A DNA stretch of 7,090 bases from Rhodobacteraceae bacterium UBA1957 (GCA_002336405.1 DDEJ01000149.1:1-7090), one strand, 5' to 3'. Positions 1 to 6,585 are shown, numbered from the stretch's first letter. Notes: generated from the letters alone by a model not told the origin. Translations and numbers: made by a program.

Positions 1-29
1 AACTCAATCAATTGGTTTTAAATCAGGCT

Positions 30-1076
30 TTAAGACCCTGCGTTTAAACAGGTTGCCACCCGAAATGCATCGGGAATGGTGTCGCGCCCCTCGAGGATCA
101 GATCGGCCATCACTTCGGCAATTTTAGGTGCCATACCAAAGCCGATCTTAAAGCCGCCATTGGCGATAAAATGCCCTGTGCGGCCGGGATAGGCGCCCAG
201 CATCGGGGCGCGGCTTTTGGCGCGTGGTCTGACCCCCGCCCAACGGGCGATAATGGGGGCATCTCGCAATACTGGAAACGCTGTGGTGGCGCGGGCAATA
301 ACCGCGTCCAACTGGGTATCGGTGTCGCCCGGATTGCTAAACGCGCGTTCGCTGGTCGAGCCGATCGCCACAGTGCCATCAGTGTGTGGCACAATATGCA
401 GCGCATCGGCGAACAACTGTGGCGCGTCGGGTGCGGAATAACGCAACAGCGCCGCCTGTCCTTTGACGCCATTGCCCACGGGCTGTTCGAACTGTTCGCT
501 CAGATCGCGCAAACCCTGCCAGCCTGTGGCATGCACGACGACGCCATGTTCGGGCCCGGTGGGCTCAATGCGGCCGCCCCATGCGCGCAGAGCTGCCGCC
601 AGTGCCAGACAAGCGTTGCGGGGGTGAATGCGCGCGCTTAGCGTGTCATGGATCAACCAGCCAGTCGGGCTTTGCGGAGCCCAGTTGGCTTGCGTATCTG
701 CGGGCATAACCTGCCAGGTTGCCTTGCCCTGCCATAGTGTTTGCGCCGAAATTTCCCGGGCCCGGGCCAGCCTAAGGGTTTTTTCATCGGCAATAGGCTG
801 CAACCGCCCGCTGCGCCCATAGCCCGAAGACAGACCTGATGCCGCCTCAACGCCATGCCAAAAGTCTTGTGCCGCGATCAAGCTGTCGAACTGAAACGCT
901 TTTTTTGCATTCCAGTTTTCTGGTACATGTGGGGCCAATGCCCCAACCGGGCCGCCGCTTGATCCCGCCGCCACGCCGTTCGGATCATAAATTTGTACTG
1001 CAGCGCCGCGGCGCGCGCAGGCCCAGCCAATGCTCAGCCCGAAAATACCCGCGCCATAGATTGTTACTTCTGCCAT
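30..1076 (-). CDS. FAD-dependent oxidoreductase, MnmC2-like (DAO family)
   Basis: A 348-residue protein of the D-amino-acid-oxidase-type FAD fold. The dinucleotide-binding motif GAGIFG is at residues 8-13, right at the N-terminus. An SSGGPVGALAP stretch follows around residue 45. Near the C-terminus are RWAGVRP (about 278-284) and GGFKIGFGMAPKIAE (about 307-321), typical of this fold. Several segments resemble the C-terminal half of E. coli MnmC (its GASGNRQGALYP, GVRCATRDHLPMVG and final FAD-contact segment). That half oxidatively removes the carboxymethyl group from cmnm5(s2)U34 of tRNA. The divergent neighbour is mnmD, the other MnmC half, which supports the role, but a ThiO/DadA-like amine oxidase is not excluded. 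The frame stays open upstream to 1700, but that part lies antisense to mnmD and is low-complexity. ATG 1076 is chosen because the Rossmann strand starts there. TTG 1082, with GAGG nine bases upstream, and ATG 1091 are alternatives. No clear terminator is seen between 1 and 29. Confidence 0.85.
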   Translation of the reverse strand: MAEVTIYGAGIFGLSIGWACARRGAAVQIYDPNGVAAGSSGGPVGALAPHVPENWNAKKAFQFDSLIAAQDFWHGVEAASGLSSGYGRSGRLQPIADEKTLRLARAREISAQTLWQGKATWQVMPADTQANWAPQSPTGWLIHDTLSARIHPRNACLALAAALRAWGGRIEPTGPEHGVVVHATGWQGLRDLSEQFEQPVGNGVKGQAALLRYSAPDAPQLFADALHIVPHTDGTVAIGSTSERAFSNPGDTDTQLDAVIARATTAFPVLRDAPIIARWAGVRPRAKSRAPMLGAYPGRTGHFIANGGFKIGFGMAPKIAEVMADLILEGRDTIPDAFRVATCLNAGS

Positions 1077-1105
1077 TGCCAATATGTCCATCCTCGTTCT
1101 ATGTC
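1076..1105 (+). promoter_or_regulatory. Candidate mnmD promoter
   Basis: TTGCCA (1076-1081) is followed after 18 bases by TATGTC (1100-1105). The -35 is good and the -10 weak against the sigma-70 consensus. Transcription would start about 25 bases before the mnmD ATG. The spacer between the divergent genes is only 59 bases, so any promoter must overlap the oxidoreductase start. Prediction by eye only. Confidence 0.25.
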
Positions 1106-1135
1106 GCCTGAGCTCTCCTAATTCTAAGGTAAGTG

Positions 1136-1819
1136 ATGCGCAGCGACCAGCACCTAGATTTGCAATGGCGTGACGGCGATGTGCCGGTCTCGATGCAATT
1201 CGATGACCCGTATTTTTCGCTTGAGGATGGGCTGTCCGAGACCCGTCATGTGTTTCTGGCCGGCAACCGATTACCCGGGCGATTTCGCCCGGGGTTTCAG
1301 ATTGCCGAGCTGGGTTTTGGCTCGGGCCTGAACCTGTTGGCGGCATTGCATCTGTGGCGCGAGAGTGGTCAGACGGGTGTGTTGCGCTACACAAGCTTTG
1401 AGGCGTTTCCGATGCCATCAGAGGCGATGATCCGCGCGCAGGCGGGATTTGACGCACTGGGTGAGGTTGCCGACGAATTGGCGCCGTTCTGGCGGCAAGG
1501 CAAGCCGGACATTGAATTGCCCGACCTGCGGTTCCGTCTGGTGATTGGCGATGCCAGACAGACGGTTGCGGGCTGGAGTGGGGCGGCGGATGCGTGGTTT
1601 CTTGACGGGTTTTCACCGGCAAAAAACCCTGAAATGTGGCAAGATGATCTGCTGGCGGCGGTGGGACAACACAGTGCGCAATATGGCACCGCGGCGACAT
1701 ATACGGCGGCTGGTTTCGTTCGGCGCGGTTTGGAGGCGGCAGGTTTCACCGTGGCCCTTACAGCGGGCTTTGGTCGCAAGCGCCATATGATCACCGCATG
1801 TCTGAAGATGCCCACGTGA
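1136..1819 (+). CDS. mnmD: tRNA (5-methylaminomethyl-2-thiouridine)(34)-methyltransferase MnmD
   Basis: A 227-residue stand-alone version of the MnmC1 domain (Methyltransf_30/DUF752). It uses S-adenosylmethionine to methylate nm5(s2)U34 to mnm5(s2)U34 in the wobble position of certain tRNAs, a cytosolic reaction. The family signatures are in order: DPYFSLEDGLSETRHVFLAG (24-43), the SAM-binding loop ELGFGSGLN (58-66), an acidic SFE at 87-89, GDA at 138-140, the hallmark FLDGFSPAKNPEMW (155-168), TAAGFVRRGLEAAGF (190-204) and GFGRKRHM (211-218). E. coli fuses this domain to an FAD oxidase. Here the likely oxidase half is a separate gene transcribed away from it. ATG 1136 is preferred because AAGG at 1126-1129 is spaced six bases from it. 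An in-frame GTG directly before it (1133) would add one residue. The 3' end overlaps the transporter gene by 22 bp. Confidence 0.94.
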   Translation: MRSDQHLDLQWRDGDVPVSMQFDDPYFSLEDGLSETRHVFLAGNRLPGRFRPGFQIAELGFGSGLNLLAALHLWRESGQTGVLRYTSFEAFPMPSEAMIRAQAGFDALGEVADELAPFWRQGKPDIELPDLRFRLVIGDARQTVAGWSGAADAWFLDGFSPAKNPEMWQDDLLAAVGQHSAQYGTAATYTAAGFVRRGLEAAGFTVALTAGFGRKRHMITACLKMPT

Positions 1820-2694
1820 CCGGTCAAGATAATACACGGCTGGGTATTTTATTGATGATTCTGGTGACGATTGTGTTCTCTGTTCAGGATGGCATATCGC
1901 AGCATCTGGCAAGTCGTTACAATGTGATCATGGTTGTGATGATCCGCTATTGGTTTTTTGCGGCTTTTGTCATTGCACTGGCGCAACGCCAACACGGCGG
2001 GGTGCGGCAGGTTGCAGTGACAACACAGCTGCCGTTGCAGATTTTTCGTGGGGTTTTGTTGGCGGTTGAGATCTGTGTCACAGTTGTTGCCTTCACGCTG
2101 TTTGGGTTGGTGGAAACGCATGCGGTTTTTGTGTGCTATCCTCTGTTGGTTGCGGCGATGTCGGGGCCGGTTTTGGGTGAATATGTCGGTTGGCGGCGCT
2201 GGGCGGCGATCGGAATTGGTTTTATCGGGGTGCTGATTATCCTCGAGCCCGGATCTAATGTGTTTTCGATCTATGCCGTGGTGCCATTCTTTGCGGCGTT
2301 TCTTTTCGCTTTGTATGCTTTGTTGACCCGATATGCGGCGCGGCGTGACAGCACGGCGACCAGTTTTTTCTGGACCGGTATTGCCGGTGCTGCGGTGATG
2401 ACCTTGGCAGGTATTTGGTTTTGGCAACCCATGAGCCCTGCCGATTGGGGCTGGATGGCCGCACTTTGTATGACCGGGGCACTGGGTCACTGGTTGCTTA
2501 TTCGCTGTTACGAGGTGGCCGAGGCAAGTGCCGTGCAACCGTTTGCGTTTTTGCAACTGGTTTTTGCATCAATTGTTGGGATTGTGGTATTTTCTGAAAC
2601 GTTGCGCAGCAATGTAGCGGTTGGGGCCTTGCTGATTACGGGGGCCGGTGTTTTTGCGCTATTGCGAGAGCGGCAGAAGGCCCGCGCCGGTTAG
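1798..2694 (+). CDS. DMT superfamily transporter, EamA domains
   Basis: A 298-residue inner-membrane protein with ten predicted hydrophobic helices, roughly at residues 14-31, 43-62, 80-101, 107-125, 131-150, 156-175, 188-207, 217-236, 246-266 and 272-291. It shows the internal duplication of the drug/metabolite transporter superfamily. Each half ends in a similar element: GEYVGWRRWAAIGIGFIGV (127-145) and SETLRSNVAVGALLITGAG (266-284). Members export amino acids, purines, drugs or other small molecules. The substrate cannot be read from the sequence. The ATG lies inside the last codons of mnmD and has no good Shine-Dalgarno, so translation is probably coupled to mnmD. GTG 1816 is an alternative start. 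The last 36 bp overlap the 3' end of the convergent slt gene. Confidence 0.9.
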   Translation: MSEDAHVTGQDNTRLGILLMILVTIVFSVQDGISQHLASRYNVIMVVMIRYWFFAAFVIALAQRQHGGVRQVAVTTQLPLQIFRGVLLAVEICVTVVAFTLFGLVETHAVFVCYPLLVAAMSGPVLGEYVGWRRWAAIGIGFIGVLIILEPGSNVFSIYAVVPFFAAFLFALYALLTRYAARRDSTATSFFWTGIAGAAVMTLAGIWFWQPMSPADWGWMAALCMTGALGHWLLIRCYEVAEASAVQPFAFLQLVFASIVGIVVFSETLRSNVAVGALLITGAGVFALLRERQKARAG

Positions 2695-4605
2695 TTCTTT
2701 GCTGAAAGAAACCGGCAGGACCTGGCGTCCAAGACGGGCGCGATAGATCGGCAGGCTTTCGGTGACACGCATGATGTAGTTTCGCGTCTCCGCATAGGGA
2801 ATCATCTCGATCCAGTCGATCACATCAACGGATTTTTTTCTTGGATCGCCCTGTTTTTTGATCCAAGCCTTGGCCCGCGATGGTCCGGCGTTATAGGCGG
2901 CTGCGATCAACACCGGATTGCCACCAAACCGGCGCGACAGTTTGGCGAGATAGGCCCCGCCAATGGTGGCGTTATATTTCCAATCTGTCAGTAGGCGTTT
3001 GACGTTATATTTAATTTTTATTTCTTTGGCAGTTTCCTTAGCGGTTCCCGGCAGGATTTGCATCAGCCCGCGCGCGCCAGCTCCGCTGACCAGCGTGGGA
3101 TTGAATTCGCTTTCGCGGCGGGCAATGGCCAACATCAATTCGGCGGCGACGGGATGCGGTGTGTTGATCAGCGGGTGCAGCGCATAATAGGGAGCTGCAA
3201 TAATATTGCCGTGTTGTGCCGCGCGCTTACCGACCATCACCTGCAAGTGTGGATCTCTAAGCTCGGCCAATAACGTCCCTAGCTGACCTAACGCGTTGGG
3301 GTCTAGGCTTTCTGAAAGATGGGTTAAAAAGCGTTCAGCCAAATCGGGTTGCTCTGCGGTTAGCAAAAGTAAACTGGCGCTGAACACGCTTTTTTTGGTG
3401 AAGCTGGCATTGACCCAGTTGGGAAACTGCTCACGTCCCGCCAAAGTCTTGTCAAATCGTATGCCGACCTTTTCTGCGGCGAGCAGCCCGTAAAAGCTGC
3501 TTTGATGCTGCGCGGCAAAGGTATAGGCGATTTTTGCTGAGGCTTTGTCACCACTGGCGCTGTGCGCGCGGCCCAACCAATAGCCGGCGCGTCCCAGAGA
3601 GATTGGTGTTTCCACTGTATTTTTGAGTTTTGTAAAGTGCCGTATCGCTAAATCAGGCTGTTTTAGGCGGCGCAGGGCAATAAACCCTGACAGCCATTCG
3701 AGCGTTGCAAACTGCGCACCTTTGTCGAGGTGGTGCGTTGAGGCGAGGCTATAGGCCTGGCGATATTTTTTGCGCCCCATTAACTCCCGGACCATTATCT
3801 GGCGTTGTTTAGCCCATTTTTCAGGTTGCCCGAGTTTCTTTTTGGATCGGCTGTGTTCAATCAAAAGTGTGATTGCGCGGTCAGTTAGCCCTTTGCGCAG
3901 ACGCCAAGAAAACCGTGCATGGGCCAGCCCTGGGCTTTTCGTTAAAGTCTGTGGAACCGCCGCAATAAGCCCGTCAACGCCCTGCGCATTGGTCATCAAT
4001 CCCAGTCGTGCTTTTGCAAGGTTCTGCGCGTCTTTTGAAACATAGGCCAACATACTTTTGGCATTGCCGCGCCATCCTTGCCACAGCGTCCAGTCCAGCC
4101 TTGCGTTATGATGGGGCTTCAACAGCTTTCTGTGTCGCGCCATAAAGGTCATTTCTTCGTCGGCACTTAACCTGAGCGTGCGCCAGGCGGTTGCGATGGA
4201 TTTTTGGGCTGATTGATCACGTCCCAGACTTGCAAGCGCCTTGGCATAGATCAGCGCACCGGTGCCAGTTTGGGGGGACGTGTTTTCGAAAAAAGCTGCA
4301 ATGTCAGCTGGGTTTGCGCCTGCGAAGGAAGCCTCGGATTGTTTGCGTAACAATTTCAGGCCGGGCCAGTCGGGATGTTGGTGTAGAAAGCGCGCCGTCT
4401 GCTGAAAAGATCCTTCACCTTGGCGCAGATAGTGCCACAGCACCAAATCCTCTGCCAGCGGCCCGTTTGATTTTGCGATTTCAAACGCGGCGGTCCAGTC
4501 TTGGGCTTCAAGCGCTTCGAAAGCCCGGCGCAGCTCTGGCACGTTTTCGGCAACACAGATTTCTGTGCGAAAAAGTAACGCCATAAATAGGAGTACGCGC
4601 AACAT
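2659..4605 (-). CDS. slt: Soluble lytic murein transglycosylase, Slt70-like
   Basis: A 648-residue exported enzyme, close in length to E. coli Slt70. It cleaves the MurNAc-GlcNAc bond of peptidoglycan in the periplasm, leaving 1,6-anhydro-MurNAc ends. A short signal peptide (residues 1 to about 20, MLRVLLFMALLFR then ICVAEN) lacks a lipobox, so it should be soluble. Residues 25-460 are Ala/Leu-rich helices matching the family's superhelical ring. The C-terminal SLT domain carries ARRESEFNP with the expected catalytic Glu at 498, GLMQ at 513-516, AAYNAG at 569-574 and IPYAETRNY at 602-610. Start choice: ATG 4605 has GGAA nine bases upstream. ATG 4614 (+3 residues) and GTG 4626 (+7) are in frame and possible. 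The gene is divergent from dapA, and its stop lies inside the convergent transporter gene. Lys/Arg-rich patches in the solenoid fit binding to an acidic polymer (inference). Confidence 0.92.
   Translation of the reverse strand: MLRVLLFMALLFRTEICVAENVPELRRAFEALEAQDWTAAFEIAKSNGPLAEDLVLWHYLRQGEGSFQQTARFLHQHPDWPGLKLLRKQSEASFAGANPADIAAFFENTSPQTGTGALIYAKALASLGRDQSAQKSIATAWRTLRLSADEEMTFMARHRKLLKPHHNARLDWTLWQGWRGNAKSMLAYVSKDAQNLAKARLGLMTNAQGVDGLIAAVPQTLTKSPGLAHARFSWRLRKGLTDRAITLLIEHSRSKKKLGQPEKWAKQRQIMVRELMGRKKYRQAYSLASTHHLDKGAQFATLEWLSGFIALRRLKQPDLAIRHFTKLKNTVETPISLGRAGYWLGRAHSASGDKASAKIAYTFAAQHQSSFYGLLAAEKVGIRFDKTLAGREQFPNWVNASFTKKSVFSASLLLLTAEQPDLAERFLTHLSESLDPNALGQLGTLLAELRDPHLQVMVGKRAAQHGNIIAAPYYALHPLINTPHPVAAELMLAIARRESEFNPTLVSGAGARGLMQILPGTAKETAKEIKIKYNVKRLLTDWKYNATIGGAYLAKLSRRFGGNPVLIAAAYNAGPSRAKAWIKKQGDPRKKSVDVIDWIEMIPYAETRNYIMRVTESLPIYRARLGRQVLPVSFSKELTGAGLLPLSQ
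2686..2716. other. Strong inverted repeat at convergent gene junction
   Basis: GCCGGTT (2686-2692) pairs with AACCGGC (2710-2716), and TCTTT (2696-2700) pairs with AAAGA (2705-2709). This gives a 12-bp stem with a 3-base bulge and a GCTG loop. It starts over the transporter stop codon and lies within the C-terminal codons of slt. Neither strand has a T-run after it, so it is not a textbook intrinsic terminator. It could still end or protect the transporter mRNA. Confidence 0.6.
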
Positions 4606-4644
4606 AGCTTGCATTTCCGAAACCACTAGAGGATAGAGCGTAGA

Positions 4645-4672
4645 ACTGTAGCGTTCTATCTGAAAGCTGCAA
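4645..4672 (-). promoter_or_regulatory. Candidate slt promoter
   Basis: On the minus strand TTGCAG (4672-4667) is followed after 16 bases by TACAGT (4650-4645). The -10 matches four of six consensus positions and the -35 three. Transcription would start about 30 bases before the slt start. Both hexamers lie inside the DUF393-like relict. Confidence 0.28.
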
Positions 4673-4689
4673 CCTGAAAATAGGGCGTT
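4645..4689 (-). pseudogene. Relict of a DUF393 (DCC) gene 5' region
   Basis: Read on the minus strand, this stretch aligns to codons 14-31 of the intact DUF393 gene (bases 6025-6078) with 36 of 45 identical bases. There is one gap of exactly nine bases (three codons, KHY). Translation gives NALFSGCSFQI then ERYS, against NAQCPVCNFEI-KHY-ERYS in the intact protein. An 11-base block (GAACGCTACAG) is identical. Going upstream, the same frame continues as KPHPVYS against KSTRVLY. The first CxxC cysteine is gone and no start codon is present. The frame runs straight into the slt reading frame. It is most simply a decayed duplicate. A chance match is unlikely but not excluded. Confidence 0.45.
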
Positions 4690-4715
4690 GCTGTAGACAG
4701 GGTGAGGTTTACATA
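4688..4715 (+). promoter_or_regulatory. Weak candidate dapA promoter
   Basis: TTGCTG (4688-4693) and TACATA (4710-4715) are separated by 16 bases and would give a leader of about 28 bases. Each hexamer matches only three consensus positions. No riboswitch-like structure is evident in the 140-base spacer. Confidence 0.18.
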
Positions 4716-4749
4716 GGCCACGATGCCCACACGATCATAGGAGTATGTT

Positions 4750-5625
4750 ATGTTTAAAGGCTTGATGCCAGCTTTGGTCACCCCGTTTGCTGACGGTGCC
4801 TTGGATTTGACGACTTTGAGGGCTTTGGTAGAGCGCCAAATTAAGGCGGGGTGTCAGGGGCTTGTACCCGTCGGCACCACAGGCGAAAGTCCGACGCTTA
4901 CCCATGTCGAGCACGAGGCGGTTGTCGCCGAAGTGGTGAAAGCCGCGGCAGGTCGGGTGCCGGTTATTGCGGGCGCAGGCTCTAACAATACCGCTGAATC
5001 AATGCGCTTGATGCAGCACGCAAAAAGCGTTGGTGCAGATGCCGCACTGGTGGTGACGCCCTATTACAACAAGCCGACGCAGGCGGGATTGATTGCGCAT
5101 TTTACCGCGCTGCATGACAGCTGCGAGCTGCCGATAATCATCTATAATATCCCGCCGCGTTCCGTGGTTGACATGAGCCCTGAGACGATGGGTGAACTGG
5201 CAAAATTGCCTCGGATCATCGGGGTGAAAGATGCCACTGGTGATTTGGCGCGGGTTTGCCAACAGCGGATCACCTGCGGCCCGGATTTTGTCCAGTTATC
5301 TGGCGAAGACGCCACCGCACATGGGTTCAATGCCCAAGGCGGTGTGGGCTGTATCTCTGTCACGGCCAATGTTGCTCCGGCCCTATGCGCGCAGGTGCAA
5401 GCCGCGACGCTTGCGGGGGATTATGCCAAAGCGCTTGAATTGCAGGATGCGCTGATGCCATTGCATCAGGCGATCTTTACTGAACCGGGCCTCGTTGGGG
5501 TGAAGTACGCCATGAGCCGTCTCGGTCTTTGCAGCGATGAGGTGCGTTTGCCGCTGGTACCTTTGACGGCGCCGACGCGGACGCTTGTCGATGCAGGGCT
5601 GCGCCATGCAGGATTGCTGAGCTGA
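4750..5625 (+). CDS. dapA: 4-hydroxy-tetrahydrodipicolinate synthase
   Basis: A 291-residue TIM-barrel aldolase, one residue shorter than E. coli DapA. It condenses pyruvate with aspartate semialdehyde, the first committed step to diaminopimelate (for peptidoglycan) and lysine, in the cytosol. All key positions are visible: Thr43-Thr44 in [10 protein letters not shown], Tyr106 in TPYYNKP, Tyr132 in YNIPPR, Arg137, and the Schiff-base Lys160 in [24 protein letters not shown] lies near residue 200. AGGAG at 4739-4743, six bases before the ATG, fixes the start. An out-of-frame ATG at 4745 is ignored. It is divergent from slt. From memory, dapA in many Rhodobacterales is followed by smpB. Here the next gene is instead a convergent DUF393 gene. 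Confidence 0.97.
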   Translation: MFKGLMPALVTPFADGALDLTTLRALVERQIKAGCQGLVPVGTTGESPTLTHVEHEAVVAEVVKAAAGRVPVIAGAGSNNTAESMRLMQHAKSVGADAALVVTPYYNKPTQAGLIAHFTALHDSCELPIIIYNIPPRSVVDMSPETMGELAKLPRIIGVKDATGDLARVCQQRITCGPDFVQLSGEDATAHGFNAQGGVGCISVTANVAPALCAQVQAATLAGDYAKALELQDALMPLHQAIFTEPGLVGVKYAMSRLGLCSDEVRLPLVPLTAPTRTLVDAGLRHAGLLS

Positions 5626-5676
5626 TGTTACGTCACTGATCTTCAGGCGCAGCTCAAACGCATTGGCGGGTGATCT

Positions 5677-5707
5677 GCGGCCTTAAGTGCCGCCGTTTGC
5701 TGCAAAC
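5677..5707. other. Hairpin and palindrome between convergent dapA and DUF393 genes
   Basis: GCGGC (5677-5681) and GCCGC (5689-5693) can pair around a 7-base loop. Directly after is the perfect palindrome GTTTGC-T-GCAAAC (5695-5707). Both lie in the 93-base spacer between two convergent stop codons, where a bidirectional terminator would be expected. Only short T/A runs follow, so termination is plausible but not shown. Confidence 0.35.
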
Positions 5708-5718
5708 ATTTCTGATAT

Positions 5719-6117
5719 TTATCTGTGCTCTTTGCGCGCCAAACGGGCCTGTCTGTGCAGGTGCCAACGATAAATTGCAGGGGCCAATGCGTGGTCATAG
5801 ATCGCACAGGCGATCTGTTTGATCCCCGGACATCCCACCAGTCTTCCCAGCCAGCGATAGCGTGGCATCTGCGCCCAGAGAACAAGGAACCCTTCGATCC
5901 CTGATGTGAGCGCTCCTTTGTGCAAAACATAAAGCCGCCGCGCCGCTTGATCTGCGGTCAGATCCCAATTGGCCAAGGCATCCGAGTTTAGATCATCAAA
6001 TCCTAGCGGCAGCGCCGCATCGCTGCTGTAGCGTTCGTAATGTTTAATCTCAAAGTTGCAAACTGGGCATTGGGCGTTATACAGCACACGTGTGGATTTT
6101 GTCAGGTTGTCAGTCAT
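5719..6117 (-). CDS. DUF393 / DCC-family thiol-disulfide oxidoreductase-like protein
   Basis: A 132-residue cytosolic protein with no signal peptide. The N-terminus VLYNAQCPVCNFEI (11-24) is the family hallmark, with a thioredoxin-like CxxC at Cys17 and Cys20. The later GIEGFLVLWAQMPRYRWLGRL and PGIKQIACAIYDH segments match the conserved C-terminal half of the DCC family. Family members are annotated as putative thiol-disulfide oxidoreductases, but their substrates are generally unknown. ATG 6117 is preferred because the family homology begins there. An in-frame ATG at 6162 has AAAGGA (6174-6179) eleven bases upstream and would add 15 residues (MACRIAAQPITGPKH). That ribosome site is better than the one at 6117, so the longer form cannot be dismissed. 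The gene is convergent with dapA and divergent from the small Cys-rich gene. A partial decayed copy lies upstream of slt. Confidence 0.85.
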   Translation of the reverse strand: MTDNLTKSTRVLYNAQCPVCNFEIKHYERYSSDAALPLGFDDLNSDALANWDLTADQAARRLYVLHKGALTSGIEGFLVLWAQMPRYRWLGRLVGCPGIKQIACAIYDHALAPAIYRWHLHRQARLARKEHR

Positions 6118-6160
6118 ATGTTTCGGCCCGGTTATAGGCTGCGCCGCAATGCGACAGGCC

Positions 6161-6190
6161 ATGTTCAGGCAGGTCCTTTATATGTTCAGG
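6161..6190. repeat. Direct repeat ATGTTCAGG x2, 21-bp period
   Basis: ATGTTCAGG occurs at 6161-6169 and again at 6182-6190, a 21-bp step (two helical turns). It lies just upstream of the DUF393 gene, or at its start if translation begins at 6162. Repeats on the same helix face are compatible with an operator, but a chance repeat is possible. Confidence 0.4.
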
Positions 6191-6247
6191 CCGCGGCATA
6201 GAGCCGGGCGCGGGTGGTGGGTTGTTCGCCAAATCCCTTAGTCGTGT

Positions 6248-6279
6248 ATTGTATCTAGCCGTATTATGGCGCATGACAA
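6248..6279 (-). promoter_or_regulatory. Candidate promoter for the DUF393 gene
   Basis: On the minus strand TTGTCA (6279-6274, five of six consensus positions) precedes TAGATA (6257-6252, 16-base spacing) and TACAAT (6253-6248, five of six but 20-base spacing). It lies in the 207-base divergent spacer. Spacing makes neither pairing ideal. Confidence 0.28.
6262..6267 (+). promoter_or_regulatory. Candidate -10 element for the small Cys-rich gene
   Basis: TATTAT matches five of six -10 positions and would start a transcript about 50 bases before the ATG at 6325. No convincing -35 precedes it, so an alternative sigma factor or activator may be involved if it is used. Confidence 0.2.
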
Positions 6280-6324
6280 GCGGCGCAGTCTGAGATATCA
6301 TTACGAAAAAAGGAGCGGAGCACT

Positions 6325-6585
6325 ATGAAACTTTGCATTATATCGGAATTCACATGTGATTTTAGTGTGTACGAGGCCATGATCGAAGGCAATCGTGAAA
6401 AAGTCATGCAGTTTTGTTCGGAAATGACACTGGCCAAAGTCAGTGACCATAAGTGTATATTGGTCGCAGATGTCACAGACCCAGCCGGGCTTCATGCCCA
6501 TATGTCGACCCCGGAGATGCTGCAATGGGATGAGGATAACGGCTGCGTTGATACGGTATTTTTGATGGAGCCCGCTGCCGCTTAA
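6325..6585 (+). CDS. Small cysteine-rich protein of unknown function
   Basis: An 86-residue acidic protein without signal peptide or membrane segment. I do not recognise it with confidence. Five cysteines are at 4, 11, 31, 44 and 74, unusually many for its size. The predicted pattern is beta (KLCIISEF), helix (VYEAMIEGNREKVMQFC), beta (LAKVSD), beta (KCILVADV), helix (AGLHAHMSTPEMLQW), beta (DTVFLMEP). That order resembles ferredoxin-like dimeric alpha/beta-barrel proteins such as the ABM and DUF3764 groups (inference, low confidence). Translation is well supported: AGGAG at 6311-6315 is nine bases from the ATG and GGAG at 6317-6320 is four bases from it. The gene is divergent from the DUF393 gene. 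No plus-strand terminator follows. The nearest hairpin is oriented for the opposite gene. Confidence 0.78.
   Translation: MKLCIISEFTCDFSVYEAMIEGNREKVMQFCSEMTLAKVSDHKCILVADVTDPAGLHAHMSTPEMLQWDEDNGCVDTVFLMEPAAA

Noticed and set aside
1077..1700. N-terminal extension of the FAD oxidoreductase frame (208 extra residues).
   Set aside because: It lies antisense to most of mnmD, is Pro/His/Arg-rich with no domain, and would place the Rossmann motif far inside the protein.
1849..2556. 235-codon open frame on the minus strand.
   Set aside because: It is antisense to the DMT transporter. Composition is His/Arg/Gln-rich with no recognisable motif, as expected for a shadow frame.
4606..4749. Lysine riboswitch or other leader RNA ahead of dapA.
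   Set aside because: The spacer is too short, with no multi-stem structure or terminator before the ATG.
6110..6301. 63-codon minus-strand frame overlapping the DUF393 start, a possible leader peptide.
   Set aside because: There is no Shine-Dalgarno before its start and composition is Pro/Arg/His-like. The stop overlap with ATG 6117 is suggestive but insufficient.
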